This document shows positions 1 to 9,386 of a stretch of DNA of 64,000 nt, piece after piece; position 1 is the stretch's first letter, and each line of letters starts with the position of its first letter. The DNA is from Flavobacterium gyeonganense (GTDB lineage: Bacteria > Bacteroidota > Bacteroidia > Flavobacteriales > Flavobacteriaceae), in NCBI RefSeq assembly GCF_029625295.1, contig NZ_CP121112.1:1488001-1552000 (forward strand), read 5' to 3'. The notes below the pieces were generated by a model. It saw only the letters and a list, made by a program, of their open reading frames with translations, ran no database searches and was not told the DNA's origin. The position numbers and the translations under genes were made by a program.

Positions 1-2801
1 GCTCCCATTGTGGAGTACAAGACTGCTTTTTCAGGATATTTTTCACGGTATTCGCGAACGGCTCGATATACCTGATCGTCTGTTTCTTTTCCGGTTTTGA
101 TTTTACGTGCGTGCTGGCGTGGTGCGAGGTTTTTTCCACCTTCGGGAGCATATAGTGTTCCGTCTTCTCTGTAATACCAATATCTGATATCAATAACATC
201 AACGGTTTTGGCTCTTTCGCTGTCATTTAAGATTGCGTCCTGAACATCTTTTGTGGCACTCAATACAATTTTTGATTCGTTGGTATGAGTCTTTTCGTAG
301 TTTGCAATCACATCAATCCAAAATTGCATAAAGCTTAAAGGACCTGTATATTCGGCACTTGTGAGTTGCAGAACGTTAGCGTTATCTTTAAAATTTTCCA
401 GATTTTTTTCGATAAAGGCTACGTGTAATTTACGGATGTCGGCATTTTTTACATCATAAAACTGCTCGGCAAGAAAAATCCTTTTGTCGCCTGCATAAGG
501 AGGTGGTTCAGGCAATCCGGTTGTATTGATATTATTGGCTGGACGCCAAGGGGAACTTGCCCAATGCGCTCCGGCTTCTAAAATATTATGCTGAAAATAG
601 GCTTCGTTAATTAAAATCTTATTTTTTTGGCCTGCTAATTCTGCAAAAGTTTTCAATCGGTTCCAATACCAGGCATTGTATCGGGTCAAATCGTATTTGC
701 TCAAATGGTCCCAGGCAATTCCCTGTCCGCTTCTGTCGAAAGGCTGTTCGTAAAATGGCGCCCAAACATCGGCGTCTATTCTTCGGATGCGTTCGTGGTC
801 GGCCATTCTTTGTTCGTACCACAATCCATAATTATGATCAATTGCCGATTTATTGTTTTCGACTAAATAATTTACGGTTTCCTCTAAATTATCGGTATAT
901 CCAACTCCGTAATGTCCCGGAACAAATCGGGTAATATGCGGTCTTGATTTGGCAATCTCCGATTCGCGCAAACTACCTCTCCACCACGGTACGTCAACAA
1001 CTTCTCCGGTGATTACTCCTTTTGAAGTGGTTAATAATCCATTTGTTAAAGTAATTTTATCAGTGTTTGTATTCGTAACTGTATTGGCTTTTACTTCATC
1101 AATATGTTTTGCTTTGGCATAATCAATCGCAATTGGATTTCTTGCTGATGCTTTAGTAATAAATTCTTTTAAGGTTTCATTTAATTTATAAGCTTCGGCT
1201 GTTAAGGCTGTAGCTTGTTCAATTGTTGGACTTGAAGAAGGTTCTGTACCTAAGTCCATAATTTGAGCCTCCATTGGTAATTTCCCCAGACGCTGTTCCA
1301 GCAAAGCATAAAATAAACTTCTTGGGCTGATGTGATTGTTCACATCTTTCCAGTGTCCGTTTCCTGCCCACTGAGCCCAGACTCCAAATGCCCAGTTGTT
1401 GGCTGTTGGCGGACTGTAATTTTCTATTTTGGATGCCGATGTTTCCCAGATGACGCTATTAGCTACATTCCAGCCTAAACCTCTTCCGTCTTGTTCTTTG
1501 TTTTTGAAACTGATGGCGTTTCCGTCAATCAGTGAAACATCAAAAAGAATTCCGGTTGCCCAGCTTCCAACAGATCCGCTGAAACTGTATGACAGATGGG
1601 ATTCGCATTGTAAAAAAACATTCGGTCCTGCTGTAGCGTAACCTCCCACTACAAAATCATTATATCCAAATTCTGAATAACAACGCTGAAATAGCGTTTG
1701 TTGTCCTTCTGTATAAAAAGTATTCCTTCTAAAAGATGCGATTTCCGAAATTGGATTCAATGACAGACAATCTTCAACTGTAATTCTTTTGGCTGTTTTT
1801 AAAACCGAAACGGCTCCGCCTGCAAATTGTTCAAAATTGACTTGACGTACCCAAACATCTTCAGCATTTTCAACAGAAATTCCTGTCCATCGGTGCTGTT
1901 CATCTTTGGGATTTGTTGTGTCATATTCTGATTTCAAAGTCAGGTTTTCTACACCTATATTGTTAATTCGGCCTGACCAAGTGTAATTGACTATTGTTGA
2001 TTTGGATAGTTCTTCGTCTAAAGCATTCGTTAAAGGCGCATCAATCGTAATTTTATTTCCCTGAACATTTGTAATTTCCCTATCTGCACGAATAACGAAA
2101 TCATCGGCTTTCCAGCCAATCCATCCGCTTTCTCCACCAAAATCGGCAGTTCCTAAAAGTTCAATCCAATTTTTTGTGATGGGTGTATTGATTACGATGT
2201 TATCTCCTTTTTTAAAGGCACCGGCATTTTTTAATGTTAAAAGAGTTGCTCCAAGTGGCGTATAATTAACAGCTATTTCTGTAGTTTCCTTAAAAACACG
2301 GTTGTTAATTCCACTGATATTGACAATGGCTTTTCTATTGATTGTGGTTCCTAAAAGTACCGTTCCGTTATTTCCTGAACCGCTTCCTCTTAGTACAATT
2401 CCACTGTCTTTAATATTGATTTCGCCCGATACTTTGAAGATTCCTTTGTCTAAAAGTATCGCTCCTTTGAAACCAGTTGCATCGGCTTTCAATTTGGCAA
2501 CATATTCTATCGCTGTCTGAATTGTTTTTGTGGCGTCTCCATCGATGTGCGGTACAAAAATTTTAATGGCTACAGCAGGAATTGCTACAGATGAGGCTTT
2601 ATATCCGGCATACGAAAAGTCAGGAATCTGATTGCCTTTTGCATCAGCGGTACGTACAAGTTTTCCTTCTTTGGATTTTGTAATATCAGGAAATGTGTTT
2701 TGTGCCATGCTGATATTGGCACTAAAGAAAATAACAAAACAGGATAAAACGAGTAAATCCTGTTTTGTTAGTATTATATTTTTGAATTGGATAAAATTCA
2801 T
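1..2801 (-). CDS. Secreted beta-helix protein with C-terminal DUF6298-like domain (3' end beyond window)
   Basis: The frame is open from the ATG at 2799-2801 to the left edge, about 933 codons, so the C-terminus is missing. The N-terminus is a signal peptide (MNFIQFKNIILTKQ, then a hydrophobic stretch ending near SANISMAQ). Residues of roughly 60-420 have pectate-lyase-3-like beta-helix character: IPAVAIKIFVPHIDGDATKT, IVLRGSGSGNNGTVLLG, RITVEDCLSLNP. The second half carries a conserved-looking region with IDADVWAPFYEQPFDRSGQG and DLTRYNAWYWNRLKTFAEL. I recall this combination from Bacteroidota pectin loci annotated DUF6298; its reaction is not known to me. It is the last visible gene of the PUL, 177 bp downstream of a PL1 lyase with a hairpin repeat between them. 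A role on rhamnogalacturonan is inferred from neighbours only. Confidence 0.7.
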   Translation of the reverse strand, partial: MNFIQFKNIILTKQDLLVLSCFVIFFSANISMAQNTFPDITKSKEGKLVRTADAKGNQIPDFSYAGYKASSVAIPAVAIKIFVPHIDGDATKTIQTAIEYVAKLKADATGFKGAILLDKGIFKVSGEINIKDSGIVLRGSGSGNNGTVLLGTTINRKAIVNISGINNRVFKETTEIAVNYTPLGATLLTLKNAGAFKKGDNIVINTPITKNWIELLGTADFGGESGWIGWKADDFVIRADREITNVQGNKITIDAPLTNALDEELSKSTIVNYTWSGRINNIGVENLTLKSEYDTTNPKDEQHRWTGISVENAEDVWVRQVNFEQFAGGAVSVLKTAKRITVEDCLSLNPISEIASFRRNTFYTEGQQTLFQRCYSEFGYNDFVVGGYATAGPNVFLQCESHLSYSFSGSVGSWATGILFDVSLIDGNAISFKNKEQDGRGLGWNVANSVIWETSASKIENYSPPTANNWAFGVWAQWAGNGHWKDVNNHISPRSLFYALLEQRLGKLPMEAQIMDLGTEPSSSPTIEQATALTAEAYKLNETLKEFITKASARNPIAIDYAKAKHIDEVKANTVTNTNTDKITLTNGLLTTSKGVITGEVVDVPWWRGSLRESEIAKSRPHITRFVPGHYGVGYTDNLEETVNYLVENNKSAIDHNYGLWYEQRMADHERIRRIDADVWAPFYEQPFDRSGQGIAWDHLSKYDLTRYNAWYWNRLKTFAELAGQKNKILINEAYFQHNILEAGAHWASSPWRPANNINTTGLPEPPPYAGDKRIFLAEQFYDVKNADIRKLHVAFIEKNLENFKDNANVLQLTSAEYTGPLSFMQFWIDVIANYEKTHTNESKIVLSATKDVQDAILNDSERAKTVDVIDIRYWYYREDGTLYAPEGGKNLAPRQHARKIKTGKETDDQVYRAVREYREKYPEKAVLYSTMG
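2732..2770 (-). repeat. 14-bp perfect inverted repeat inside the signal-peptide codons
   Basis: TAACAAAACAGGAT at 2732-2745 pairs perfectly with its complement at 2757-2770 across an 11-nt loop. It lies about 30-70 nt into the coding region of the DUF6298-like gene. In the mRNA it would form a stable hairpin just after the ribosome-binding region. It may be chance or an attenuating structure. Confidence 0.5.
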
Positions 2802-2833
2802 TTTTACTTAAACTTTCAAAATTACATTTTTCA

Positions 2834-2947
2834 CAAACTTGTCATTTCGACGAAGGAGAAATCACACTAGAAATTCTACAAAGTATATCATCAATCTTTG
2901 TCGATATACGAGTGTTATTTCTCCCAAAAGGTCGAAATGACAAACTT
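2834..2947. repeat. Dispersed Flavobacterium hairpin repeat (GTCATTTCGAC family), copy 1
   Basis: An imperfect inverted repeat. The left arm begins ACTTGTCATTTCGACG and the right arm ends GTCGAAATGACAAACT, with an ATTTCTCC/GGAGAAAT inner stem. The same arm sequence recurs near 26620 and 33340. It fills the gap between a PL1 gene and the DUF6298-like gene and could act as a transcription terminator or mRNA stabiliser. Confidence 0.8.
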
Positions 2948-2978
2948 TGAGCTTATTTTATTATCGAAATTTAAAACT

Positions 2979-4682
2979 TTACTGCAGTAAAACTTTCGAT
3001 AAAGTATCCTTATTATTTTCTGTTTTTGTCCAATCTGTTTTTCCTTTTGGATCTATACCGTTAAAATATTTTTCAATATTGGTATAACCGTCACCGTTTG
3101 AATCTTTGTTCGCATCGGAAGCATCTTTTGGATCCAGTCCAAATTTCTTTTCCCAGGCATCTGGAATTCCGTCATTATCAGAATCCTTATAGGCTTTTCC
3201 TTTGTATTCCGGGTATCCTCCTACCTGATTTGGATGGGTGATGATTCCTTTTTTGTATGAATCGGCAGGTAATCTTCTTTTTATGTACTCTTTGCCTATT
3301 GTATTTTCCAGACCATCTTTTACTTCAATTTTTCCGGTACGAACTTGTTTGATAACTCTTTCGTCAACTGCATCACGTTTAGGCAGAGTTGCACCTACAT
3401 TTTCCAAAACAAAATCATAAGCCTGCTCCGCTTTCATAATAGAAATTGGTGGCATTGGAAAAGGTTTATTCTGTTTAATTTGTGCCAAAAAGTCTTTGAT
3501 TGCTTCTGCTGATTGATCTTCCAATTGCACTCCTCCGTTCCAGTTATCAGCTGTTACTTCAGGTGAACCTACAATAAAGTTCCCATCAACAAAAGCTTTT
3601 CCGAACTGTTTTGGACTGATATAACCTGATTCGGGTTTGATAATCCGGTAGCGAATCGGCTGATCAGTAGGCGTGATAGGTCCTGGTTTGAAATAATTAT
3701 TGACAATGTTGTATTGCGAACGGTAATCACCACCATCAAGGGTACGGTTCCACCAGTTGAAAACCACATTATTCACAAAGTTAAAACTTCCATACATTCC
3801 AACCGATGCATTTCTCGAAATATTATCAGCCCATAAATTGCGGATAAACATACTATTTAAACCACCTATAGTGCTACCGAAAGCATGATTGTAAGTATCC
3901 AGACCTTCTGATGAAATGGTATTCTGAATGGTGACATTAACAGCTGGCAGTTTTTCTAATTTTGATTTTTCATTGGCCTGAAACTGATGACGGTATAGCG
4001 AAATATTTTCGTCTAATCCCCAGCTCATTGAGCAGTGGTCAATAATTACATTTCCGATTACGTTTCCTCCCAAAGCATCGTCACGACGAGTTACTTCGGT
4101 TTCTCCACGGCGAAAACGCATATAACGGATGATAATATCGTGTGTATCCAATAAAACTGATTCTCCCGCAACACAAATTCCGTCACCCGGAGCAGTTTGC
4201 CCCGCAATCGTGATGTAAGGCGCACGAACGGTAATTGGTTTTTTAAGGCGAATGATTCCGGAAACATTAAACACTACCGTACGGGCTCCAACAGCTTCGA
4301 GCGCTTCACGAAAAGTTCCTTTTCCGCTATCTTCTAAACTTGTGACAACAAATATTTTACCCCCACGTCCGCCTGGTGTCTGAGCTCCGCCACCCATTGC
4401 ACCTGGAAAAGCAGGAATATCGGCATGAACCAAATCGGTTGGCAAGGATGCCCAAGGCACATAAGGACGCCCTTGTAAGGCTTCGGCTTTGATGATGTGT
4501 TCATTGGCTTTCCAAATCTGATCCAAACGCTCACTTTCTTCCTTCATCATGGCATCAGTTTTTTCCTGAAGCGGTTTTGGAATATCAGGATACTGAGCGT
4601 ACGCTGATGAAAAAACGGAACAAAAGGAAGCTACCATGATTGTTCTAAGGACGGTCTTTTGGAAATTGTTTTGCATGATCAT
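2979..4682 (-). CDS. Secreted pectate lyase, PL1 family, with C-terminal calcium-binding repeats
   Basis: 567 residues. A signal peptide ends near SSAYAQ (about residue 30). The PL1 beta-helix starts at AFPGAMGGG (about 91), followed by GGRGGKIFVVTSLEDSGKG. IIIRYMRFRRGE (about 183-194) and VIIDHCSMSWGLDE (about 212-225) correspond to the conserved PL1 core around the calcium and substrate site. The C-terminus has thrombospondin-type-3-like Asp repeats (DSDNDGIPDAWEKKFG, DSNGDGYTNIEKY). It should cleave alpha-1,4-galacturonan by beta-elimination. It is clearly paralogous to the frameshifted PL1 at 5528-7236, with a DUF3826 gene between them. ATG codons at 4682 and 4676 are both possible starts. 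Confidence 0.9.
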   Translation of the reverse strand: MIMQNNFQKTVLRTIMVASFCSVFSSAYAQYPDIPKPLQEKTDAMMKEESERLDQIWKANEHIIKAEALQGRPYVPWASLPTDLVHADIPAFPGAMGGGAQTPGGRGGKIFVVTSLEDSGKGTFREALEAVGARTVVFNVSGIIRLKKPITVRAPYITIAGQTAPGDGICVAGESVLLDTHDIIIRYMRFRRGETEVTRRDDALGGNVIGNVIIDHCSMSWGLDENISLYRHQFQANEKSKLEKLPAVNVTIQNTISSEGLDTYNHAFGSTIGGLNSMFIRNLWADNISRNASVGMYGSFNFVNNVVFNWWNRTLDGGDYRSQYNIVNNYFKPGPITPTDQPIRYRIIKPESGYISPKQFGKAFVDGNFIVGSPEVTADNWNGGVQLEDQSAEAIKDFLAQIKQNKPFPMPPISIMKAEQAYDFVLENVGATLPKRDAVDERVIKQVRTGKIEVKDGLENTIGKEYIKRRLPADSYKKGIITHPNQVGGYPEYKGKAYKDSDNDGIPDAWEKKFGLDPKDASDANKDSNGDGYTNIEKYFNGIDPKGKTDWTKTENNKDTLSKVLLQ

Positions 4683-4775
4683 TAGTATGAAGTTTGTAGT
4701 TAGAATAGTTTGACATTGTAATTCATATAAAGTTTACTTGTAGCTTCAAAAATTAAACATGTCAAAAAACAGCAG

Positions 4776-5447
4776 CTATTCCTTCTTTTTATTCTTTTCT
4801 TTTTCTGCAATACGTTTATTCCAGCCTTCTCTCTCTTTGGTTAAATCATATCCTTCTTTAGACAAATAATTGTTGATTCTTCCTTTATATTTACCAAACC
4901 AGGCATGCTTTTCTTTAGATGAACCACCATCCATGGCGTGTTCCCTTGCTTCAACCAAAGCATCGTAAATGTATTTTTTTTGAGCTTCTGTCAAAGTAGG
5001 AATCATATCGTTATATGCTGTTACCGTAATGGGAAGCACGCCATAAGTCATTCCGTCTTTTACCTCAGTAATTTTTGCTTCGTTTAACTGTGTTTTTAAT
5101 TTTTTAAGATAAGCTTTGTGCAGTTTATCAATTGATTTATCTGCATCGGCTTTTAGTTTATCAATCTTCTCGTTTTGTTTTTCTTTAGTTAAACCACTAT
5201 CTTCTTTTACTTTTTTAACTGCAGCATCTCTTTCATCCTGGATTTTGCTTAAATCACGAAATTGCTGTGCAATGATATTGGTTACAGCTGTTTCTTTTTG
5301 TTTGTCATTTAAGGCTAATTTCTCAACAATCTTAGCCGCTCTTTCATTGGTAACCTTTACATATTCCGGGTCTGCATATTGTTGTGCACTTAATTTACAA
5401 AAGGCAAAAAACAAGAACAATATCCCTAATTTCTTAATTGATGTCAT
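4776..5447 (-). CDS. DUF3826 domain secreted protein
   Basis: 223 residues. A signal peptide is followed by a mature start near QQYADPEYVKVTNERAAKIV. The middle is Lys/Glu-rich and predicted helical (about residues 60-130, likely coiled coil). A later conserved part reads MTYGVLPITVTAYNDMIPTL and ends in a charged tail. The sequence matches what I know as DUF3826, a family found in Bacteroidota pectin loci with no assigned activity. It sits between two PL1 pectate lyases on the same strand with 80-95 bp gaps, so co-transcription is likely. A periplasmic accessory or binding role is only an inference. Confidence 0.8.
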   Translation of the reverse strand: MTSIKKLGILFLFFAFCKLSAQQYADPEYVKVTNERAAKIVEKLALNDKQKETAVTNIIAQQFRDLSKIQDERDAAVKKVKEDSGLTKEKQNEKIDKLKADADKSIDKLHKAYLKKLKTQLNEAKITEVKDGMTYGVLPITVTAYNDMIPTLTEAQKKYIYDALVEAREHAMDGGSSKEKHAWFGKYKGRINNYLSKEGYDLTKEREGWNKRIAEKEKNKKKE

Positions 5448-5527
5448 TTTATTTATTTTTTTAGTCTAAAAGTCAAAGGTCATAAAGTCGAAAGTTTATC
5501 TCAAGGTTTATTATCTAACTTCACTTT

Positions 5528-7236
5528 TTATTTTAAGTCTAACAAAGGTCTTACCAAAGTTTCTTTATTATTCGCTAAATCTGTCCAGTCTACTTTGATA
5601 GCCGGGTTTACACCGTTGATATAATCTTCGATATTAGTATATCCATCTCCATTTAAATCTCCTTTTGCATCAGACGGATCTTTTGGATCTAACCCGTATT
5701 TTTTCTCCCATGCATCCGGCATACCGTCTTTGTCTGTGTCGACATAAGGTTTTCCTTTGTATTCAGGATATCCGCCTACCTGTGAAATATCTGTGATGAT
5801 TCCTTGTTTATACGAATCCTTCGGCAAACGACGGTGTTCAAATTGGTAGAAGTCTTTTTTCTCCAACCCTTTTGCATATTCCGGAACTCCTGTTTTTACT
5901 GTCCTTACAATTCTTTCATCCACTTTATCTCTGATTGGCAAAGTTGCTCCAACATTTTTAAGAACAAATTCATAAGCTTCATCTGCTTTCATGAAAGGAC
6001 GGAACCATGGCATTGGGAAAGGCTTATCGCTTTTCATTTTATCGAAATAAGTTTTAGCATCATCATACCCCATTAATTCCCCTTTTTTGTTTTCGATCTG
6101 AATACCACCATCCCAGTTGTCTTTGGTTACTTTTTCGTTGCCATTTACTATGTTTCCTGTTACATATGCCCTCCCAAAAACCATATAAGGTAATTTGCTT
6201 CTTCCTGATTCCGGTTTTAAGATTCTGTAACTGATTGGTTCATTTAAATTCGTTACCGGACCTGGTTTGTAAAAGTTGTTGATGATATTATAGTTCGCAG
6301 TATAATCACCTCCATCTGTTGACCTGTTGTACCAGTTGAAAACAACGTTGTTAACAAAATTGAAAATTCCGTTCCAGCCGATAGAAGGATTTCTGCCTGC
6401 ATTGTTAGCCCACATATTTCTCATAAAAGAGCAGTTTTCTCCCCCAAAGTACTTCCGAAAGCGTGGTTGTACGTATCCAATGCTTCTCCGAATAAACTAT
6501 TTTGAATAGTAATGTTTACCGTTCCTACTTTAACTTCCGGATAACCAGCACCAGGATTATACATGTGACGATACATAGACATATTTTCATCTAATCCCCA
6601 GGTTGCAGAAACGTGGTCGATCATAATATTACCGACAGGATTTCCTCCGATAGCATCATCACGACGGCCTACAAAAGTTTCTCCCCTGCGGAAACGCATA
6701 TGTCTGATAATTACATCATGCGTATCGATCCAAACCGATTCACCGGCTACACAGATCCCATCTCCAGGAGCAGTTTGTCCCGCAATGGTAATGTAAGGTG
6801 CACGAATAATTAATGGACTTTTAATTCTAATGATTCCTGATACGTTGAATACTACGATTCTGGCACCGCCCTGTTCGCACGCCTCACGCAAAGTTCCCGG
6901 TCCTCGGTCTTCTAAGCTCGTTACTACATATACATTTCCGCCACGACCTCCAAAAGTGTACATACCTCCTCCTTCAGCTCCTGGAAAAGCAGGTATAGAC
7001 GCCTGTGGTAAATCTGTTGGCCTTGATGCCCATGGAATAAAAGGCTTGCCGTGTTTCGCTTCTTCTTCAATTACAACTAATGCTTTTTCCCATGCTTCGT
7101 CTGAAAGTCTGTTAGCCTCCGTGATAATTGCATCCTGCTGTGCCTTAATTTCAGGGCTGATTTTTGGGTATTGGGCAAAACATTTAATGCTTCCCAAAAG
7201 CAAAAAAGGCAATACAAATAGTGCTGAATTTTTCAT
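5528..7236 (-). pseudogene. Secreted pectate lyase, PL1 family; reading frame broken by one missing base
   Basis: Two frames together make one PL1 lyase. Codons from 7236 to about 6446 give a signal peptide (ending KCFAQ), AFPGAEGGGMYTFGGRGG, IIRHMRFRRGE and IMIDHVSATWGLDE. The frame then runs into a stop at 6421. The other frame continues at MRNMWANNAGRNPSIGWNG and ends with the Asp-rich DTDKDGMPDAWEKKYG repeats. The paralogue at 2979-4682 reads straight through this point (GSTIGG...FIRNLWADN). One extra C in the C5 run at 6441-6445 would restore about 569 residues, against 567 in the paralogue. A sequencing error is more likely than decay, since both halves are fully conserved. Role: pectate cleavage. 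Confidence 0.85.
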
Positions 7237-7270
7237 GTTAATTTAATTTGGTAATTCGATTTAAACAAAT

Positions 7271-7303
7271 CACCTGTATCTTTTTGAAGGAATACAGGTG
7301 AAA
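7271..7303. repeat. Hairpin upstream of the second PL1 gene
   Basis: CACCTGTAT and ATACAGGTG form a 9-bp stem with a 15-nt loop, 35 bp upstream of the PL1 start. There is no strong U-run, so a leader structure or regulatory hairpin is as likely as a terminator. Confidence 0.4.
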
Positions 7304-7343
7304 AGTTTAAATTTAATGTTAACGTTTTATTAAGATATTATGA

Positions 7344-7371
7344 AAAATGCCTGATGTCTTCAGGCATTTTT
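7344..7371 (-). terminator. Rho-independent terminator after susD
   Basis: AAAATGCCTGA and its complement TCAGGCATTTT flank a short loop, and the minus strand reads into a T-run. It lies 11-38 bp downstream of the susD-like stop codon. It should end or reduce readthrough from susCD into the PL1 genes. Confidence 0.75.
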
Positions 7372-7381
7372 AGTTTATAAA

Positions 7382-9368
7382 TTATTCTTGGTAGATGAAG
7401 GTTCCTCCCGAAGCTGAAGCACCATTCCATCCAAGGGTTTGTATAATCCATGGATTTAAAGCTAAAACATCTTGCTTAAGCCCCATTATATAATAATTTG
7501 GTTTAAAATCGATTTTAGCTGGTTTTGCACTAACAACATCCAATGCCTCCGCATCTGGCAACTTTTCAATAACAAAATTATTTGTATAGAATGCTTCTAA
7601 AGCTGCTATTTGAGTCTGAAAATCTGATGCATCAGGATTTACAGAGATTCCAGCACGTGCACTTGCTAAAGGATCAGCACTAGAAGCGGTTTTTATTTTA
7701 TATTGTAAAAAATTTCCAGTACGTTGTGTTCCGTTTATAGTCGGAATACCAAGTTTTACGTTTGTATTATCCTGATTTATTGAACTATCATCGCTGTATA
7801 ACATCCAACGCTGCACATCCCAATAACGTTTTCCTTCATAAGCCAACTCTACACGTCGTTCGTATAGACAAGCCTCAATCGCGGCATATTTATCTGTTAA
7901 AGTTCCAATTCCATAATTATTTGCTGACGGAATACCCACTCTGTTTCTAATTTTCCCTAAATAAGCCAAGGTATTTGGTATATCCCCTTTTGCGGCATAA
8001 CACTCTGCGATATTTAACAATAACTCCGCATAACGGTATTCAAAAATATCAGTTCCCGAATATTGAAACGAAGAAGCACTATTAGCAGTAGGATTTGACA
8101 TTTTTCGAACAAAAGCAGGGCTTTTTTCATTATTATTAGCATCGCTAAAATAAGCTTTATTACTATTATCTACCCAGCGGTAAGCCCAGACTGTTGGTTG
8201 AACAGTAGTTGTTGAACTAGATGTTGTATAAGGCCAGTAACTTCCGGAAAAAGCAAAAGTTCTGTAAAAACGAGGATCACGATTTTTAAAGAATAAAAAC
8301 TCATTATAATTATTAGCAGCCGTAGGTCTTGAGCCATTTGCCATTGGAAACAAATCAATCATTTCTTTTGGTGCTTCCATACCTCCTTTACCACCCTGGC
8401 TAATGAAACGCAGACTTGCTTCCCATCCACTATTTACAGCAGCTCCAGTATTTGCACTAGATAATAACTGCACCACAATAGCTTCTTTGCAAAATGCATT
8501 ATCAATTAAAAACATTTCCTGCCATTGTTTTGCCGTATTACCATATAAACCAAAACCATCAGCAGTTAATTGAGCTTCAGCAGCCAATCCTGCTGCTAAA
8601 GCTGCGTCCCAACGCTCCGTAGAGCTATCCCAGTTTTTATTAAACAGAGGGCTGGCATATGTTAATAAAACTCTTGATTTTTGAGCTAAAGCAGCCCCCT
8701 TGTAAATCTACCATAATTTCCTGCATCCCATTTATCTGGTAACAAAGTAGATGCCATATCTAAGTCAGCAACTATTTGAGTAACAACTTCAGATACCTTA
8801 GCGCGTGGCAATTTAATAGTCGGGTCATCAATATCTAAGTCTTGTGTATTTGTTACTATAGGCACACCACCATATACCCTCATCAAATCAAAATACTGAA
8901 TTGCACGCAAATAATAAACCTGCCCTTTAAATTTTTTTCTAAAAGTCTCATCTAAATTTGCTCCAATAACATCAATTTTTTCTAAGAAAGCATTACACTC
9001 GCGTATTCTGGAATAAGGATTATTGTTCATTTTATCCTCAATTCTTGTACCGTAATATGCATCTCCATCAGATGCATTTACGTAAGACAATGTGGGGTTA
9101 ATCAAATTTTGCATCCCGCCAACTTCTTCAGTTAATCTTGTACGGGTATCATTATATAATCCTACAACAGATTTTAATGGAGAATTATATCCCTGGAAAT
9201 AATCATAATACATGTTATTTACATACCATTCAACTTTATCTGCACTTTCGTAAAAAGAATCCTCGTCTTTTCCGTATTGTTTTTTTCTTCTAAGAAATTA
9301 TCACTACATGAAACACTCACTACAACAAGCGTTGCTAATGCAATAAGTAAGTTTATTTTATTTTTCAT
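7382..9368 (-). pseudogene. SusD/RagB-family outer-membrane glycan-binding lipoprotein; two single-base frame breaks
   Basis: The start is the ATG at 9366-9368, giving MKNKINLLIALATLVVVSV followed by a lipobox ending SVSC. The frame breaks in the T7 run at 9280-9286: one more base gives FLEEKKQYGKDEDSF and joins ESADKVEWYVNNMYYDYF. It breaks again in the C5 run at 8695-8699, where one more base gives FTRGAALAQKSRVLLTYASP. Corrected, it is about 662 residues with the SusD core (PYSRIRECNAFLEKI, QVYYLRAIQYFDLMRVYGGVP) and the C-terminal RagB/SusD region (EYRYAELLLNIAECYAAKGD, YERRVELAYEGKRYWDVQRW). It follows susC by 18 bp and should bind pectic oligosaccharides at the cell surface. Two indels make sequencing error or real inactivation both possible; the former is favoured. 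Confidence 0.88.
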
Positions 9369-9386
9369 AATTAACACTAATTAAAA

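Noticed and set aside
5528..6424. A stand-alone 298-residue gene starting MRNMWANN
   Set aside because: It aligns with the second half of the neighbouring PL1 paralogue; the ATG is an internal Met codon.
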